NCBI RefSeq assembly: GCF_028682395.1
Contig: NZ_JANHLC010000004.1
Location: 372,001 to 436,000 of the forward strand
DNA: 64,000 nucleotides
Direction: 5' to 3'
Origin: Pseudomonas putida
GTDB taxonomy: Bacteria > Pseudomonadota > Gammaproteobacteria > Pseudomonadales > Pseudomonadaceae
Shown: piece after piece, positions 54,953-64,000 of the stretch
How positions within the stretch are numbered: the first letter of the stretch is position 1
Layout: the number at the start of each line of letters is the position of its first letter
The notes under the pieces: model-generated
The model's database searches: none
Told to the model about the DNA's origin: nothing
Seen by the model: the letters and a program-made list of their open reading frames with translations, nothing else
Program-made: the position numbers and the translations under genes

Positions 54953-56091
54953 GAGCGCAGTACCACGCCGCTGTCGTCTTCCCACCAGACAAAGACCTGG
55001 TCATCCCAGGTCGGTCGCTGCCCCTGGCGCTCGGCGTTGGCGACAAACGACTGCACCAGCTTGCCGCACGGCAGCTCGACGTAGAACACCGAGTGGCCGC
55101 CCAGGTAGGCGATGTCATGCACCTTGCCGCGCGACCAGTTGTACTGGTACTCGGGCTGGGTGGTGGTGATCAGCAGCTTCTCGGGACGGATCGCATAGGT
55201 AATGCGCTTGTCCTGGACCGCCGTGGTCACGCCGTGGCCCACGTAGATATTGCGCTCCAGCTCCGGGCTGGTAATCAGCGCATGGCCTTCGGCGTCGTCC
55301 ACCACTTCGCCTTCGAAGATGTTGACGTTGCCGATGAATTCGCAGACCAGGCGGCTGGTCGGCGTCTCGTAGATGTCGATCGGACTGCCGATCTGGGCGA
55401 TCCAGCCCAAGTGCATGATCGCGATACGCTGGGCCATGGTCATGGCCTCTTCCTGATCGTGGGTCACCATGACGCAGGTCACACCCACGCGTTCGATGAT
55501 CTCGACCAGTTCAAGCTGCATCTGTGAACGCAGTTTCTTGTCCAGTGCGCCCATGGGTTCGTCGAGCAGCAGCAGCTTCGGACGCTTAGCCAGGGAGCGG
55601 GCCAGGGCCACACGCTGGCGCTGGCCACCGGACAGTTGGTGCGGCTTGCGCTTGGCGTACTGGCTCATCTGCACCAGCTTGAGCATCTCGGCCACGCGGG
55701 CGTCGACCTCGGCCTTGGGAATCTTGTCTTGCTGCAGGCCGAAGGCGATGTTCTGCGCCACGGTCATGTGGGGGAACAGCGCGTAGGACTGGAACATCAT
55801 ATTGATCGGCCGCTCGTAGGGCGGCATATCGGTGATATCGACGCCATCGAGGAAAATCCGCCCTTCGCTTGGCCGCTCGAAACCGGCGAGCATGCGCAAC
55901 AGGGTGGACTTGCCCGAGCCCGAACCACCGAGCAGGGCGAAGATCTCGCCCTTGTTGATTTCCAGGGACACATCGTCCACGGCAATCGTCTCATCGAACT
56001 TTTTTGTGACCCGATCGATCTTGACCAGCACCTGTTTAGGTGACCGATCGCCCTCGAGGGCTTTTTTGTAGGCGCCGGAGGCAACTGCCAT
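54949..56091 (-). CDS. spuF: Polyamine ABC transporter ATPase SpuF
   Basis: A 380-residue PotA/PotG-type ATPase: Walker A GGSGSGKST (residues 55-63), [39 protein letters not shown], and MVTHDQEEAM. A TOBE domain fills the C-terminus. Together with SpuG/H it powers putrescine and spermidine uptake. Confidence 0.94.
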   Translation of the reverse strand: MAVASGAYKKALEGDRSPKQVLVKIDRVTKKFDETIAVDDVSLEINKGEIFALLGGSGSGKSTLLRMLAGFERPSEGRIFLDGVDITDMPPYERPINMMFQSYALFPHMTVAQNIAFGLQQDKIPKAEVDARVAEMLKLVQMSQYAKRKPHQLSGGQRQRVALARSLAKRPKLLLLDEPMGALDKKLRSQMQLELVEIIERVGVTCVMVTHDQEEAMTMAQRIAIMHLGWIAQIGSPIDIYETPTSRLVCEFIGNVNIFEGEVVDDAEGHALITSPELERNIYVGHGVTTAVQDKRITYAIRPEKLLITTTQPEYQYNWSRGKVHDIAYLGGHSVFYVELPCGKLVQSFVANAERQGQRPTWDDQVFVWWEDDSGVVLRS

Positions 56092-56160
56092 TTACGAAAC
56101 TCCCAACAGAATTTAGCAGCCCGGCCCTTTCGGCCAGGCTTCGGATAGTTTGACCCAGGG

Positions 56161-57369
<1,209 letters not shown>

Positions 57370-57385
57370 CTAATAAAAAGTTGCC

Positions 57386-57490
57386 CTGTAGCCGCCGCCG
57401 CAGGCTGCGATAGGGCTCCAAGAGCCCTCCTGCGGTACCGAACACACGGGCCCCAAAGGCCCGACCGCCGTCTCGCAACGGCGGCTACAG
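57386..57490. repeat. Composite REP/REPIN element between spuD and spuE
   Basis: Outer arms CTGTAGCCGCCG (57386-57397) and CGGCGGCTACAG (57479-57490) are perfectly complementary. Inside are further hairpins: AGGGCTC/GAGCCCT (57412-57428), CGGGCC/GGCCCG (57457-57473) and CCGCCG/CGGCGG. It is the whole spacer of interest between two genes of one operon. Confidence 0.8.
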
Positions 57491-57502
57491 AAGCGATCCG
57501 GC

Positions 57503-58615
57503 TTACTTACCAGATTTGATCTTGGTCCAGCTGCGCGTCAGGATCCGCTGGGTCGCGGCCGGCAAGTCGGCAATCGCGTAGAGCTTGGCCTGCACATCCT
57601 CAGGCGGGTAGATGCCCGGGTCGCTGGTGATTTCCTTGTCCACCAGCGGGGTCGCCGCGGCGTTACCGTTCGGGAAGCGTACGGCGTCGGTGATTTCAGC
57701 CATGATTTCCGGCTTCATCAGGAAGGTCATGAACTTGTAGGCGCCGTCGACGTTTTCAGCATCCTTGGGGATGGCGACCATGTCGTAGAAGCTGCCTGCA
57801 CCTTCTTTAGGAATGTTGTAGCTGACCTTGACCTTGTCACCGGCTTCAGCGGCACGGGCCTTGGCCTGGTAGATATCACCCGAGTAACCGACGGCTACGC
57901 AGATATTGCCGTTGGCCAGGTCGGAGATGTACTTGGAGGAGTGGAAGTAGCCAATCGATGGACGGATCTTCAGGAACAGCGCCTCGGCCTCGGCCAGTTG
58001 CTTCTTGTCCTGGCTGTCGGTCGGGTAGCCCAGGTAATGAAGCGCGACCGGGATCATCTCGGTCGGCGAATCGAGGAAGCTGATACCGCAGGACTTCAGC
58101 TTGGCCGCATTTTCCGGCTTGAACAGCAGGTCCCACGAGTTGGTCGGCGCGTCAGGGCCGAAGGCCGCCTTGACCTTCTCGGCGTTGAAGCCGATGCCGA
58201 TCGAGCCCCACATGTAGGGGAATGCGTGCTTGTTACCCGGGTCGCTGACCGAAACGGCCTTGAGCAGCGACTCATTCAGGTTCTTGTAGTTAGGCAGCTT
58301 GGACTTGTCCAGCTCCTGATAAACGCCAGCCTTGATCTGTTTGGCCAGGAAGTTGTTCGACGGCACGACGATGTCGTAGCCGGACTTGCCCGCCAGCAGC
58401 TTGGCTTCGAGGGTTTCGTTGCTGTCGAAGACGTCATAGACGACCTTGATCCCCGATTCCGCTTCGAATTTCTTGATGGTGTCCGGGGCGATGTAGTCGG
58501 ACCAGTTATAGACGTGCAGGACTTTGTCATCAGCCTGGGCCGCGCTCGCCATCGCGCCCATCAGCGACATGGCGAGGAGGGTCTTGCCAGCGAACTTCAT
58601 ACCTAATGCCTTCAT
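57503..58615 (-). CDS. spuD: Polyamine-binding protein SpuD (putrescine-preferring in P. aeruginosa)
   Basis: A 370-residue paralogue of SpuE with signal peptide ([19 protein letters not shown]) and [16 protein letters not shown] at the mature start. Both proteins share [11 protein letters not shown] and the RSWTKxKSGK tail. ATG 58615 is supported by GGAG 8 bases upstream. Position as first binding protein after the degradative genes matches spuD of P. aeruginosa. Confidence 0.92.
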   Translation of the reverse strand: MKALGMKFAGKTLLAMSLMGAMASAAQADDKVLHVYNWSDYIAPDTIKKFEAESGIKVVYDVFDSNETLEAKLLAGKSGYDIVVPSNNFLAKQIKAGVYQELDKSKLPNYKNLNESLLKAVSVSDPGNKHAFPYMWGSIGIGFNAEKVKAAFGPDAPTNSWDLLFKPENAAKLKSCGISFLDSPTEMIPVALHYLGYPTDSQDKKQLAEAEALFLKIRPSIGYFHSSKYISDLANGNICVAVGYSGDIYQAKARAAEAGDKVKVSYNIPKEGAGSFYDMVAIPKDAENVDGAYKFMTFLMKPEIMAEITDAVRFPNGNAAATPLVDKEITSDPGIYPPEDVQAKLYAIADLPAATQRILTRSWTKIKSGK

Positions 58616-58787
58616 GCGTAATGCTCCAATTATTCTTCTTAACCACCTTGTTCAGCGGCCGGTTACCGGGCAACCAAAACGGTGGGTAGTCTGGCAAGTT
58701 CCGAGGCTGGCTTTCAAGGAAAGTCAGTCCTTTCTGATCTCGCTGTACGAAAGTGCCAATTTGGCACTTCCGTCCAGAGCCTAGCAC

Positions 58788-60152
58788 TTAGCTTTGTAGC
58801 GCACTCAACGTCAGATCCAGACACTTACGTGCCTTGGCAACCAGCTCATCGATCTCCGCCGGGCTGATGACCAGCGGCGGCGCGATGATCATGGTGTCGC
58901 CTACGGCGCGCATGATCAGCCCATTGTCGAAGCAGAACTGCCGGCAGATCATGCCAACGCCCTTGCCCTCGTAACGTGCACGGGTTGCCTTGTCCTTGAC
59001 CAACTCGATGGCACCCAGCAGACCCACACCGCGAACTTCACCCACCAGCGGGTGATCGTTCAGTTCCCGTAGACGCTTTTGCAAATACGGTGCCGCTTCG
59101 TTATGGACGCGCTCGATAATTTTTTCGTCGCGCATGATGCGGATGTTTTCCAGGGCCACGGCGGCGGCCACCGGATGCCCGGAATACGTGAAACCGTGGT
59201 TGAAATCGCCGCCTTCATTCAAGACCGCGACCACTTCATCGCGCACGATCAGGCCACCCATGGGGATGTAGCCCGAGGTCAGGCCCTTGGCGATGGTCAT
59301 CATGTCCGGCTTGAGGTCGTAGAAATCGCTACCGAACCACTCACCGGTACGCCCGAAGCCACAGATCACTTCGTCGGCGACGAACAAGATGTCGTACTTG
59401 GCAAGGATCTCCTTGATGCGCGGCCAGTAGCTGTCCGGCGGCACGATCACGCCACCGGCGCCCTGGATCGGCTCGGCAATAAAGGCACCGACATTGTCCA
59501 CGCCGATTTCGAGGATCTTTTCTTCAAGCTGGTTGGCCGCCCAGACACCGAACTCTTCGGGGCTCATGTCGCCACCTTCGCCAAACCAGTAAGGCTGGGC
59601 GATGTGAACGATACCCGGAATCGGCAGGTCGCCCTGTTCGTGCATATAAGTCATGCCGCCCAGGCTCGCACCGGCCACGGTGGAGCCGTGGTAGCCGTTC
59701 TTGCGGCTGATGATGACTTTCTTGTTGGGCTGACCCTTGATCGCCCAGTAATGGCGAACCATACGCAACATGGTGTCGTTGCCTTCGGAACCGGAACCGG
59801 TGAAGAACACGTGGTTCATGCCGGCCGGGGCGATATCGGCAATCGCCTTGGACAGTTCGAGCACCGGCGGGTGAGCGGTCTGGAAGAACAGGTTGTAATA
59901 AGGCAATTCGCGCATTTGCTGGCTGGCGGCTTCGGCCAGCTCGTCGCGGCCATAGCCGATGGCGACACACCACAGGCCCGCCATGCCGTCGAGGATCTTG
60001 TTGCCTTCACTGTCCCAGAGGTAGACGCCCTTGGCAGTGGTGATAATGCGTGGGCCTTTTTCTTTCAGTTGCTTGAAGTCACTGAACGGCGCCAGGTGAT
60101 GGTCATTGCTCAAGGCTTGCCATTCACGGGTTTGCGGATTGTTGCTGGTCAT
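58788..60152 (-). CDS. spuC: Polyamine:pyruvate aminotransferase SpuC
   Basis: A 454-residue class III PLP aminotransferase. Lys289 in MMTIAKGLTSGY is the PLP lysine, preceded by FVADEVICGFGRTG with the PLP-contacting Asp. It would deaminate putrescine or related diamines with pyruvate as acceptor. The start at 60152 has AAGGAGA; the longer frame to 60368 overlaps spuB and is rejected. Confidence 0.93.
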   Translation of the reverse strand: MTSNNPQTREWQALSNDHHLAPFSDFKQLKEKGPRIITTAKGVYLWDSEGNKILDGMAGLWCVAIGYGRDELAEAASQQMRELPYYNLFFQTAHPPVLELSKAIADIAPAGMNHVFFTGSGSEGNDTMLRMVRHYWAIKGQPNKKVIISRKNGYHGSTVAGASLGGMTYMHEQGDLPIPGIVHIAQPYWFGEGGDMSPEEFGVWAANQLEEKILEIGVDNVGAFIAEPIQGAGGVIVPPDSYWPRIKEILAKYDILFVADEVICGFGRTGEWFGSDFYDLKPDMMTIAKGLTSGYIPMGGLIVRDEVVAVLNEGGDFNHGFTYSGHPVAAAVALENIRIMRDEKIIERVHNEAAPYLQKRLRELNDHPLVGEVRGVGLLGAIELVKDKATRARYEGKGVGMICRQFCFDNGLIMRAVGDTMIIAPPLVISPAEIDELVAKARKCLDLTLSALQS

Positions 60153-60207
60153 GCGGATCTCCTTGCTAAGTGGCGACGCGGCGGCTGCAACCGCCGCGTC
60201 CGGCGTA

Positions 60208-61566
60208 TCAGACAGCGAACAGTAGGAATTCCCGTTCCCACGAGCTGATAACGCGCTTGAAGTTTTCATGCTCGGCGCGCTTGACCGCGACGTAACCGCT
60301 AATGAATTTCTTGCCCAGGTACTTCTCGATGGTGGCGCTGTTTTCCATACGCTCCAACGCATCCTCAATGGTCAGTGGCAGGCGCAGGTTGCGGCGCTCG
60401 TAGCCACGGCCCACCACCGGTGCGCTCGGATTGATGCCCTCGACCATGCCGATAAAGCCGCACAGCAGGCTTGCGGCAATCGCCAGGTAAGGGTTGGCAT
60501 CGGCACCCGGCAGGCGGTTTTCGACACGACGGTTCTGCGGGCCGGCATCCGGTACACGCAGGCCCACCGTGCGATTTTCTTCGCCCCATTCCACGTTGAC
60601 CGGCGCCGAGGTATCGGGCAGGAAGCGGCGGAACGAGTTGACGTTGGGGGCGAACAGCGGCAGCAGCTCGGGGATAAACTTCTGCAGGCCGCCAATATGA
60701 TTGAGGAACAGCTGGCTCATGGTCCCGTCTTCATTGGAGAAGACATTCTTGCCGGTCTCGATATCGATGATGCTCTGGTGCAGGTGCATGGCACTGCCCG
60801 GCTCACCCGTCATGGGCTTGGCCATGAAAGTGGCGGCCACATCGTGCTTGAGCGCGGCTTCACGCATGGTCCGCTTGAACACCAGGATCTGGTCGGCCAG
60901 GGACAGGGCGTCGCCGTGACGGAAGTTGATTTCCATCTGCGCCGTGCCGTCTTCATGGATCAGCGTGTCGAGGTCCAGCTCCTGCAGTTCGCACCAGTCA
61001 TAGACGTCTTCGAACAGTGGATCGAATTCGTTGGCCGCTTCAATAGAGAAGGACTGGCGACCGGTTTCCGGACGGCCGGAACGCCCGATCGGCGGTTGCA
61101 GCGGGAAGTCCGGGTCTTCGCAGCGTTTGGTCAGATAGAACTCCATCTCCGGCGCGACGATCGGCTGCCAGCCCTTGTCGGCGTACAGCTTCAGGACTTT
61201 CTTGAGCACGTTGCGCGGCGACAGCTCGATGGGGTTGCCCTGCTTGTCGTAGGTGTCGTGGATCACCTGGGCCGTTGGCTCGATGGCCCAGGGCACCAGA
61301 AACACGGCGTTCTGGTCGGGACGACAGATCATGTCGATATCGGCCGGGTCCAGGAGTTCGTAATAGATGTCGTCTTCGACATAGTCGCCGGTGACCGTCT
61401 GCAGCAGGACGCTTTCGGGCAGGCGCATGCCTTTTTCGGCAATAAATTTGTTGGTCGGCGAGATCTTGCCCCGGGTGATACCGGTCAGGTCGCCAATCAT
61501 GCATTCGACTTCTGTGATCTTGTGGTCTTTCAACCAATCGGTGAGCTGGTCGAGGTTGTTACTCAT
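60208..61566 (-). CDS. spuB: Gamma-glutamylpolyamine synthetase SpuB
   Basis: A 452-residue glutamine-synthetase-fold enzyme (PuuA/GlnA3 type). Metal and substrate motifs include APEMEFYLTK, GTAQMEINFRHG, MAKPMTGEPGSAMHLHQSI and the ATP motif NVNSFRRFLP. It attaches glutamate to a polyamine amino group with ATP, the first step of the gamma-glutamylation route. SpuI, encoded divergently, is its paralogue. Confidence 0.93.
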   Translation of the reverse strand: MSNNLDQLTDWLKDHKITEVECMIGDLTGITRGKISPTNKFIAEKGMRLPESVLLQTVTGDYVEDDIYYELLDPADIDMICRPDQNAVFLVPWAIEPTAQVIHDTYDKQGNPIELSPRNVLKKVLKLYADKGWQPIVAPEMEFYLTKRCEDPDFPLQPPIGRSGRPETGRQSFSIEAANEFDPLFEDVYDWCELQELDLDTLIHEDGTAQMEINFRHGDALSLADQILVFKRTMREAALKHDVAATFMAKPMTGEPGSAMHLHQSIIDIETGKNVFSNEDGTMSQLFLNHIGGLQKFIPELLPLFAPNVNSFRRFLPDTSAPVNVEWGEENRTVGLRVPDAGPQNRRVENRLPGADANPYLAIAASLLCGFIGMVEGINPSAPVVGRGYERRNLRLPLTIEDALERMENSATIEKYLGKKFISGYVAVKRAEHENFKRVISSWEREFLLFAV

Positions 61567-61597
61567 AAATGCCTCTGGGCTGAGTTTTCCGACTTAT

Positions 61598-62383
61598 CTA
61601 TATAAGTCGGGCGTTGCTTGACGCATCCGCGTCGCGTTGGGCGGCCCGCTTGCGGCAGGCCTCACCAAATGCCTGGAATACTGCCAGGTAATGAGGGTTG
61701 GACTGTACCTGCCATTCGGGGTGCCACTGCACACCCAAAGCAAAAGTCTTGCCTTGTGTAACCGAGAGCCCCTCGATCAAACCGTCAGGTGCTACCGCCT
61801 CGACACGCAGGCCCGGCGCCAGCCGGTCGATACCCTGGGCATGAATCGAGTTGACCTGGATCTGCTCCGGCAGGCCCAACCCGGCCAGCACGCCGCCCGG
61901 CATGATCTGCACGGCGTGGGCCGGCCCGTACTGGACCTCCAGCGGCTGGCTATCGTCCTCACGATGATCCATAAAGGTTCCAACCTCGTGAACCTTTTGA
62001 TGCAGGCTGCCGCCGAAGGCCACATTCATCTCCTGGAAGCCGCGGCAAATGCCGAGCACCGGCACGCCCGCCGCAATGGCAGCGCGTAGCAGGGGAAGGG
62101 TGGTGGCATCGCGTGCAGAATCATGAGCAGTGCCCGGCGCGCTGGCCGGTCCGCCATACAAATGCGGTTCTACGTTGGAAGGGGAGCCGGTAAAAAGAAG
62201 ACCGTCCAGACCGTCAAGAATATCGAGCGGATCCAGCAATGGAGCCAGTGACGGAATGATCAATGGCAAGCCCTTGGCAGCGACGGCCACTGCACGGACA
62301 TACTTGTCGCCACTGATGTGATAAGCATGCAGGCCGATCTGCTTGGAGCAGGCGGTGACGCCGATTAACGGCAGGCGAGACAT
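61598..62383 (-). CDS. spuA: Gamma-glutamyl-gamma-aminobutyrate hydrolase SpuA (PuuD type)
   Basis: A 261-residue class I glutamine amidotransferase-like hydrolase. Catalytic Cys113 lies in VLGICRGFQEMNVAFGG, and the His/Glu pair is in LGVQWHPEWQ. It would release GABA and glutamate at the end of the gamma-glutamyl pathway. First gene of the minus-strand spu run as read from the divergent promoter region. Confidence 0.93.
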   Translation of the reverse strand: MSRLPLIGVTACSKQIGLHAYHISGDKYVRAVAVAAKGLPLIIPSLAPLLDPLDILDGLDGLLFTGSPSNVEPHLYGGPASAPGTAHDSARDATTLPLLRAAIAAGVPVLGICRGFQEMNVAFGGSLHQKVHEVGTFMDHREDDSQPLEVQYGPAHAVQIMPGGVLAGLGLPEQIQVNSIHAQGIDRLAPGLRVEAVAPDGLIEGLSVTQGKTFALGVQWHPEWQVQSNPHYLAVFQAFGEACRKRAAQRDADASSNARLI

Positions 62384-62597
62384 GAAGCACCCCGGTATTA
62401 TTGCTGTTATGGGTTTGAATCGAGCTTAGCCTTGTTCATTTTTTTCCACAACACCCCCGTAAAAAATACAACACGGCCCGCTCAAGCCCGCGAGAACCAG
62501 ACCCGAACGGACGGAAAAACCGCGCCAATTTGCCGCAAAAATGCCATCGCGGCGCTTTTTTAGGGCAAAAAAGCCCTCGCTTGACTTCGGCAGGCCG

Positions 62598-62619
62598 TTC
62601 GGGTTGACTGAAACCCGAA
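62598..62619. promoter_or_regulatory. Palindrome in the spuA/spuI divergent region
   Basis: TTCGGGTT-GACTGA-AACCCGAA, perfect 8-bp arms, lies 43 bases before the spuI ATG within the 278-bp divergent region. A second small hairpin GGGC-AAAAAA-GCCC (62564-62577) is next to it. Could be an operator or the fold of the spuI leader. Confidence 0.4.
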
Positions 62620-62661
62620 GAGTTCAATGATTGATATTTTTAACAACAAAGGTGTTGCATC

Positions 62662-64000
62662 ATGTCGGTACCCCCGCGTGCCGTTCAGCTTAACGAAGCG
62701 AACGCGTTCCTTAAGGAACATCCTGAGGTTCTGTACGTTGACCTTCTGATTGCGGATATGAATGGTGTGGTGCGCGGCAAGCGCATTGAACGCACCAGCC
62801 TCCACAAGGTTTACGAGAAAGGCATCAACCTGCCAGCCTCACTTTTTGCCCTGGATATCAATGGCTCGACGGTGGAAAGCACCGGCCTGGGTCTGGATAT
62901 CGGTGATGCAGACCGAATCTGTTATCCAATCCCCGACACCCTGTGCAATGAACCCTGGCAAAAGCGCCCCACCGCGCAACTGCTGATGACCATGCACGAA
63001 CTAGAAGGCGAACCTTTCTTCGCCGACCCCCGCGAAGTTTTGCGACAAGTCGTAACCAAGTTCGACGATCTCGGCCTGACCATCTGCGCCGCCTTCGAAC
63101 TGGAGTTCTACCTGATCGACCAGGAGAACGTGAACGGTCGCCCTCAACCACCGCGCTCACCAATTTCCGGAAAACGCCCGCACTCGACACAGGTCTACCT
63201 GATCGACGACCTCGACGAATATGTCGACTGCCTCCAGGACATTCTGGAAGGTGCCAAGGAACAAGGCATCCCGGCTGACGCCATCGTCAAGGAAAGTGCC
63301 CCGGCGCAGTTCGAAGTGAACCTGCACCACGTGGCCGACCCTATCAAGGCCTGCGACTATGCAGTCCTGCTCAAGCGCCTGATCAAGAACATCGCCTACG
63401 ACCATGAAATGGATACCACCTTCATGGCCAAGCCTTACCCGGGCCAGGCGGGCAACGGTCTGCATGTCCATATCTCGATTCTCGACAAAGAAGGCAAGAA
63501 CATCTTTGCCAGCGAGGATCCCGAGCAGAACGCCGCACTGCGTCACGCGATCGGCGGTGTGCTCGAGACCCTACCAGCGCAGATGGCGTTCCTTTGCCCG
63601 AACGTCAACTCGTACCGGCGTTTCGGCGCGCAGTTCTACGTACCGAACTCGCCGTGCTGGGGCCTGGACAACCGGACCGTGGCAATTCGCGTCCCAACCG
63701 GTTCCTCCGATGCCGTGCGCATCGAACACCGGGTCGCCGGGGCCGATGCCAACCCGTACCTGCTGATGGCTTCGGTCCTGGCGGGCGTGCACCATGGCCT
63801 GACCAACAAGATCGAGCCAGGCGCTCCGGTCGAAGGCAACTCCTACGAGCAGAACGAACAGAGCCTGCCGAACAACTTGCGCGATGCCCTGCGCGAGCTC
63901 GACGACAGCGAAGTCATGGCCAAGTACATCGATCCGAAATACATCGATATCTTTGTCGCCTGTAAGGAAAGTGAGCTGGAAGAGTTCGAACACTCCATCT
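62662..64000 (+). CDS. spuI: Gamma-glutamylpolyamine synthetase SpuI, 3' end cut by window
   Basis: 446 codons are visible and no stop is reached. It has the glutamine synthetase fold: LIADMNGVVRGKRIER near the start, FELEFYLID, APAQFEVNLHHV, MAKPYPGQAGNGLHVHIS, CPNVNSYRRFG and ADANPYLLM. It parallels SpuB and would gamma-glutamylate a polyamine. ATG 62662 follows AAAGGTG. Divergent from spuA, as in P. aeruginosa. Confidence 0.94.
   Translation, partial: MSVPPRAVQLNEANAFLKEHPEVLYVDLLIADMNGVVRGKRIERTSLHKVYEKGINLPASLFALDINGSTVESTGLGLDIGDADRICYPIPDTLCNEPWQKRPTAQLLMTMHELEGEPFFADPREVLRQVVTKFDDLGLTICAAFELEFYLIDQENVNGRPQPPRSPISGKRPHSTQVYLIDDLDEYVDCLQDILEGAKEQGIPADAIVKESAPAQFEVNLHHVADPIKACDYAVLLKRLIKNIAYDHEMDTTFMAKPYPGQAGNGLHVHISILDKEGKNIFASEDPEQNAALRHAIGGVLETLPAQMAFLCPNVNSYRRFGAQFYVPNSPCWGLDNRTVAIRVPTGSSDAVRIEHRVAGADANPYLLMASVLAGVHHGLTNKIEPGAPVEGNSYEQNEQSLPNNLRDALRELDDSEVMAKYIDPKYIDIFVACKESELEEFEHSI

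Overview
The window is chromosomal DNA from a fluorescent Pseudomonas (P. fluorescens/P. putida-like). The GC content is high, genes are densely packed on both strands, and several Pseudomonas-style REP hairpins are present. From memory, gene order also follows P. aeruginosa PAO1 running backwards from about PA0366 (laoC) to PA0296 (spuI). Landmarks of that order are laoCBA-coaD-fdx, mutM, ilvD, folA, cadA/cadR, thyA-lgt, ptsP-rppH, ilvA/rpiA, serA with its D-2-hydroxyglutarate dehydrogenase, hacB, and the complete spu polyamine cluster. No rRNA, tRNA, CRISPR array, IS element or prophage was seen.

Layout. 1-3.7 kb: long-chain alcohol oxidation genes (laoC partial, laoB, laoA), then coaD and a ferredoxin. 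3.7-10.1 kb: a small membrane protein, mutM, an HDOD protein, an rlmI-like methyltransferase, a membrane protein and ilvD. 10.1-13.7 kb: an AT-richer accessory patch with two paralogous proteins that share a Cys-His-Asp pattern, a third unknown protein between them, and a decayed copy of the 3' end of ilvD. 13.7-19.7 kb: pchP, tcyP, folA and a DUF2868/DUF3482 GTPase pair. 19.7-26.4 kb: an aminoethylphosphonate (AEP) uptake and degradation operon with its LysR regulator. 26.4-29.2 kb: cadA and cadR with a textbook MerR-type promoter. 29.3-39.4 kb: thyA, lgt, a TSUP permease, an NRDE protein, ptsP, rppH, a HAD phosphatase, ilvA and rpiA. 39.4-45.6 kb: two SdiA-regulated-type proteins, a FAH-family protein, D-2-hydroxyglutarate dehydrogenase and serA. 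45.7-53.1 kb: a solute-binding protein, DUF523, an EF-Tu prolyl-hydroxylase-like oxygenase, DUF2059, a lysophospholipase-like hydrolase, a thioredoxin-like protein, a HacB-type acylase and a gene fragment. 53.1-64.0 kb: spuHGFEDCBA on the minus strand and divergent spuI, cut by the window edge.

How genes work together. The lao proteins would oxidise long-chain alcohols to aldehydes and then acids. The AEP operon pairs uptake with a FAD oxidoreductase and a PhnZ-like HD oxygenase. The spu genes import putrescine and spermidine and degrade them through gamma-glutamylated intermediates. SerA and the divergent D-2-hydroxyglutarate dehydrogenase form a metabolic couple.

The best candidate for something undescribed is the 10.1-13.7 kb patch. 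It holds two diverged copies of a putative papain-like (C-H-D) protein of effector type and one unknown partner, squeezed between ilvD and pchP with a scar of ilvD. Their function is not established here. All database-type statements come from memory and pattern recognition, without searches.
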